From: Pseudomonadota bacterium
GTDB lineage: Bacteria > Pseudomonadota > Gammaproteobacteria > Steroidobacterales > Steroidobacteraceae
NCBI GenBank assembly: GCA_018241525.1
Contig: JAFEDR010000013.1
Coordinates: 96,404-160,403, forward strand
Length of the DNA stretch: 64,000 nucleotides
Reading direction: 5' to 3'
The notes under the pieces are model-generated. The model was not told the DNA's origin, did not search any database, and saw only the letters and a program-made list of their open reading frames with translations. The position numbers and the translations under genes were made by a program. Below, piece after piece: positions 62,522 through 64,000 of this stretch (the first letter of the stretch is position 1; every line of letters begins with the position of its first letter).

Positions 62522-63603
62522 GGCCAGTCCCGCGACGGCGCCATGAACGAGCCCTGGGTCGCCTTGGCGAGGTTCCAGAACTGGCTCGGCGCCGCCGGGT
62601 CGCCTTCCATCGGCAGCAGGATCGTGCTCACCGGCAGGCGCTTCGGCAGCGCCGCGACCGCGCGCTCGAAGAAGCGCAGCCGGTCGTCGCCGTCGACCAG
62701 CTTCTTGGTCGCCGGCTGCGCGCCCTGGGTCGGCAGGCCGTCGGTGATCACGATCAGGTTGTCGGGCTGCGGGTTCAGCGACTTCGCGACCAGGAACGCA
62801 TTCTCGAGGCTGGTGCCGTCCCGCGGTACGAGCTTGCGCAGCCGGCCGAGCGCCTTCTCGAGCGTCGGGCCGTCGAGCTTGAGCCACTGGCCGGCGCTGC
62901 CCTCGACCAGCGGCTCGGCGCGGGTGTTGAACGCGTAGATCTGGAACTGCGCGGTGGTCGGGATCTGCGTCGAGATCCAGTCGACGATCGACACCGCCTG
63001 GCGCCATTTCTCCGAGCGCAGCTTCTTGTCGTCGGACATGTTGCGCATGCGCAGGATGTTGACCAGCGTCTCGTCGAGCATGCTCGCCGAGGCGTCGACC
63101 AGGATCAGCACGTGCGAGCCGCCGACCCGCATGCCGGTCAGGTACAGCCGGTCGCCGTTGCCCTTGAAGCCGTGCACCGAGGCGCCGGCGGCGGACTTCT
63201 GCGTCTGGTTCTCGAGCCGCTTGGCGCTCTCCTCGAGCGAGGCGATGTCGGACTTCAGCTTCTCGAGGCGCTCGCGGCGCGCCAGCGACTCGCTCTCGGA
63301 GGTCGCGAGCTCCTGCTTGGCGGCGTCGAGCTCGGCGAGCACGCGCTGCGACAGCCCCTCGGTCGTGACCTTGGCGCGGTCGAGCACCTCGAGCGAGTTC
63401 AGGATCTCGGCGAGGTTCTTGCGCGCCTCGAGCACCTGCTGCTCGACCAGCAGCGCCTCCGAGCGCCGGTCCTCGGTCAGGCGCTTGACGTGCGCGTTAC
63501 CCTGCGCCGTGATCAGCATGAAGATCAGCACCACCGAGCCGAAGCCGCAGCAGATCGCGTCGAGGAACGACATGCTGAACACGTCGAACTTGCGGCGCGG
63601 CAT
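62518..63603 (-). CDS. Membrane-anchored coiled-coil von Willebrand A protein (VWA1)
   Basis: A 361-residue paralogue of the downstream gene, with the same N-terminal TM motif FSMSFLDAICCGFG (Asp15), a coiled coil (about 40-135), and a VWA domain with MIDAS DASAS (Asp170), a conserved Thr (RDGTSLENAF) and an acidic ITDGLPTQG. Both domains look intact, so metal-dependent ligand binding is expected. The 4-nt overlap with VWA2 and the 6-bp gap to the FHA gene define an operon. No MotA/ExbB-type channel gene is in the window; the operon runs off the right edge. Confidence 0.88.
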   Translation of the reverse strand: MPRRKFDVFSMSFLDAICCGFGSVVLIFMLITAQGNAHVKRLTEDRRSEALLVEQQVLEARKNLAEILNSLEVLDRAKVTTEGLSQRVLAELDAAKQELATSESESLARRERLEKLKSDIASLEESAKRLENQTQKSAAGASVHGFKGNGDRLYLTGMRVGGSHVLILVDASASMLDETLVNILRMRNMSDDKKLRSEKWRQAVSIVDWISTQIPTTAQFQIYAFNTRAEPLVEGSAGQWLKLDGPTLEKALGRLRKLVPRDGTSLENAFLVAKSLNPQPDNLIVITDGLPTQGAQPATKKLVDGDDRLRFFERAVAALPKRLPVSTILLPMEGDPAAPSQFWNLAKATQGSFMAPSRDWP

Positions 63604-63609
63604 GGCGGC

Positions 63610-64000
63610 TCAGCCCTCGAGGCGCACGAGCTCGAGCTCGACGCCCGGCGTGCCGACCCGGACCCGGTCGCCGGCCGCGAGGTGCACGCGCCGCTCGACC
63701 CGGCCGCCGTTGACGAACGTGCCGTGCCGCGACAGGTCCTCGAGCACCACGTCGCCGCCCTCGGCGGCCAGCCGGCAGTGCGTGCGCGACACCCCCGCGG
63801 CGGGCCCCTCGACCGCGACCGCGCGCGCGCCCGCGGGCGCCCGCCCGACCAGCAGCGGCTCGGGGCCGAGCGCGATGGCCCGGCCGCGGTAGACGAGGTG
63901 GGTCGGCGCGCGGCCGTCGCGGCGCGGCGCGGCGGGAGGCGTCGCGAGCGGTGCCGCGGCCGGCAGCGCGGCGACCAGCTCGTCCGCGCCCGCGCCGAGC
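63610..64000 (-). CDS. FHA-domain protein, C-terminal part (cut by window edge)
   Basis: Only the C-terminal 129 residues are visible; the frame remains open to base 64000. After an Ala/Pro-rich segment there is an FHA domain: LVYRGRAIALGPEPLLVGR, SRTHCRLAAEGG, LEDLSRHGTFVNGGRV and GDRVRVG, the Arg, Ser, His and Asn residues of the phosphothreonine-binding site. It ends 6 bp before VWA1. The upstream part may hold TM or kinase-linked domains, not visible here. Confidence 0.9.
   Translation of the reverse strand, partial: LGAGADELVAALPAAAPLATPPAAPRRDGRAPTHLVYRGRAIALGPEPLLVGRAPAGARAVAVEGPAAGVSRTHCRLAAEGGDVVLEDLSRHGTFVNGGRVERRVHLAAGDRVRVGTPGVELELVRLEG

Noticed and set aside
61496..64000. VWA/FHA operon as a Zorya-type or type VI defence/secretion locus
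   Set aside because: No ZorA/MotA, helicase, Tss or nuclease gene is visible; only the MotB-like TM plan is shared.

Overview
This 64 kb window is a very GC-rich (roughly 70-75% by eye), densely packed stretch of Gram-negative chromosome. TonB-dependent receptors, Lon with a sigma32-like promoter, a high-potential iron-sulfur protein (HiPIP), an OprB-type porin, NodIJ-like and NdvB-like proteins and a GlyGly-CTERM subtilase suggest a gammaproteobacterium of the Xanthomonadales/Nevskiales/Steroidobacterales type. That placement is inference; there is no rRNA gene here. I see no prophage, insertion sequence or CRISPR array. Many genes overlap by 4 bases (ATGA/GTGA) in short operons.

Layout. 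1-3.4 kb (minus): the N-terminal part of a TonB receptor, then three small exported proteins, two of which share a Cys-containing C-terminal module. 3.7-7.8 kb (plus): a secreted S8 protease with a GlyGly-CTERM tail and an MsbA-type ABC exporter. 7.8-11.2 kb (minus): a His/Cys small membrane protein, a TonB receptor and a methyltransferase. 11.4-16.7 kb (plus): a small membrane protein, a LysR regulator, an IorAB-type molybdenum hydroxylase and a class-III aminotransferase. 16.7-22.1 kb: an alpha/beta hydrolase facing an acyl-CoA synthetase/lipoprotein/Mth938-like operon, then an HExxH protein. 22.1-22.5 kb (minus): tRNA-Ile(CAU) interrupted in its anticodon loop by a 283-nt group I intron, the clearest unusual element here.

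22.6-34.5 kb: a PAS histidine kinase, an HDOD protein, RmuC, a NodIJ-like ABC exporter, a GH17-GT2 glucan synthase, HiPIP, an M13 peptidase and a tiny Lys/His-rich periplasmic protein. 34.7-47.7 kb: a cupin, a CHAD protein, an L,D-transpeptidase, an NlpC/P60 lipoprotein, Lon, a BASS transporter, a DUF3617 protein, a hydroxyproline epimerase-like enzyme, a MATE transporter and HrpB. 47.7-59.5 kb: DedA, a 5'-nucleotidase, a three-gene cyclopropane-synthase-type lipid operon, a TPR/TonB-C protein with a 12-bp repeat, and a porin followed by a fused double permease and its ATPase.

59.6-64 kb (minus), cut by the window edge: an operon of an FHA protein, two paralogous single-TM coiled-coil von Willebrand A proteins sharing an acidic TM motif, a lipoprotein and a small membrane protein. 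This is the best candidate for a poorly described multi-gene system.
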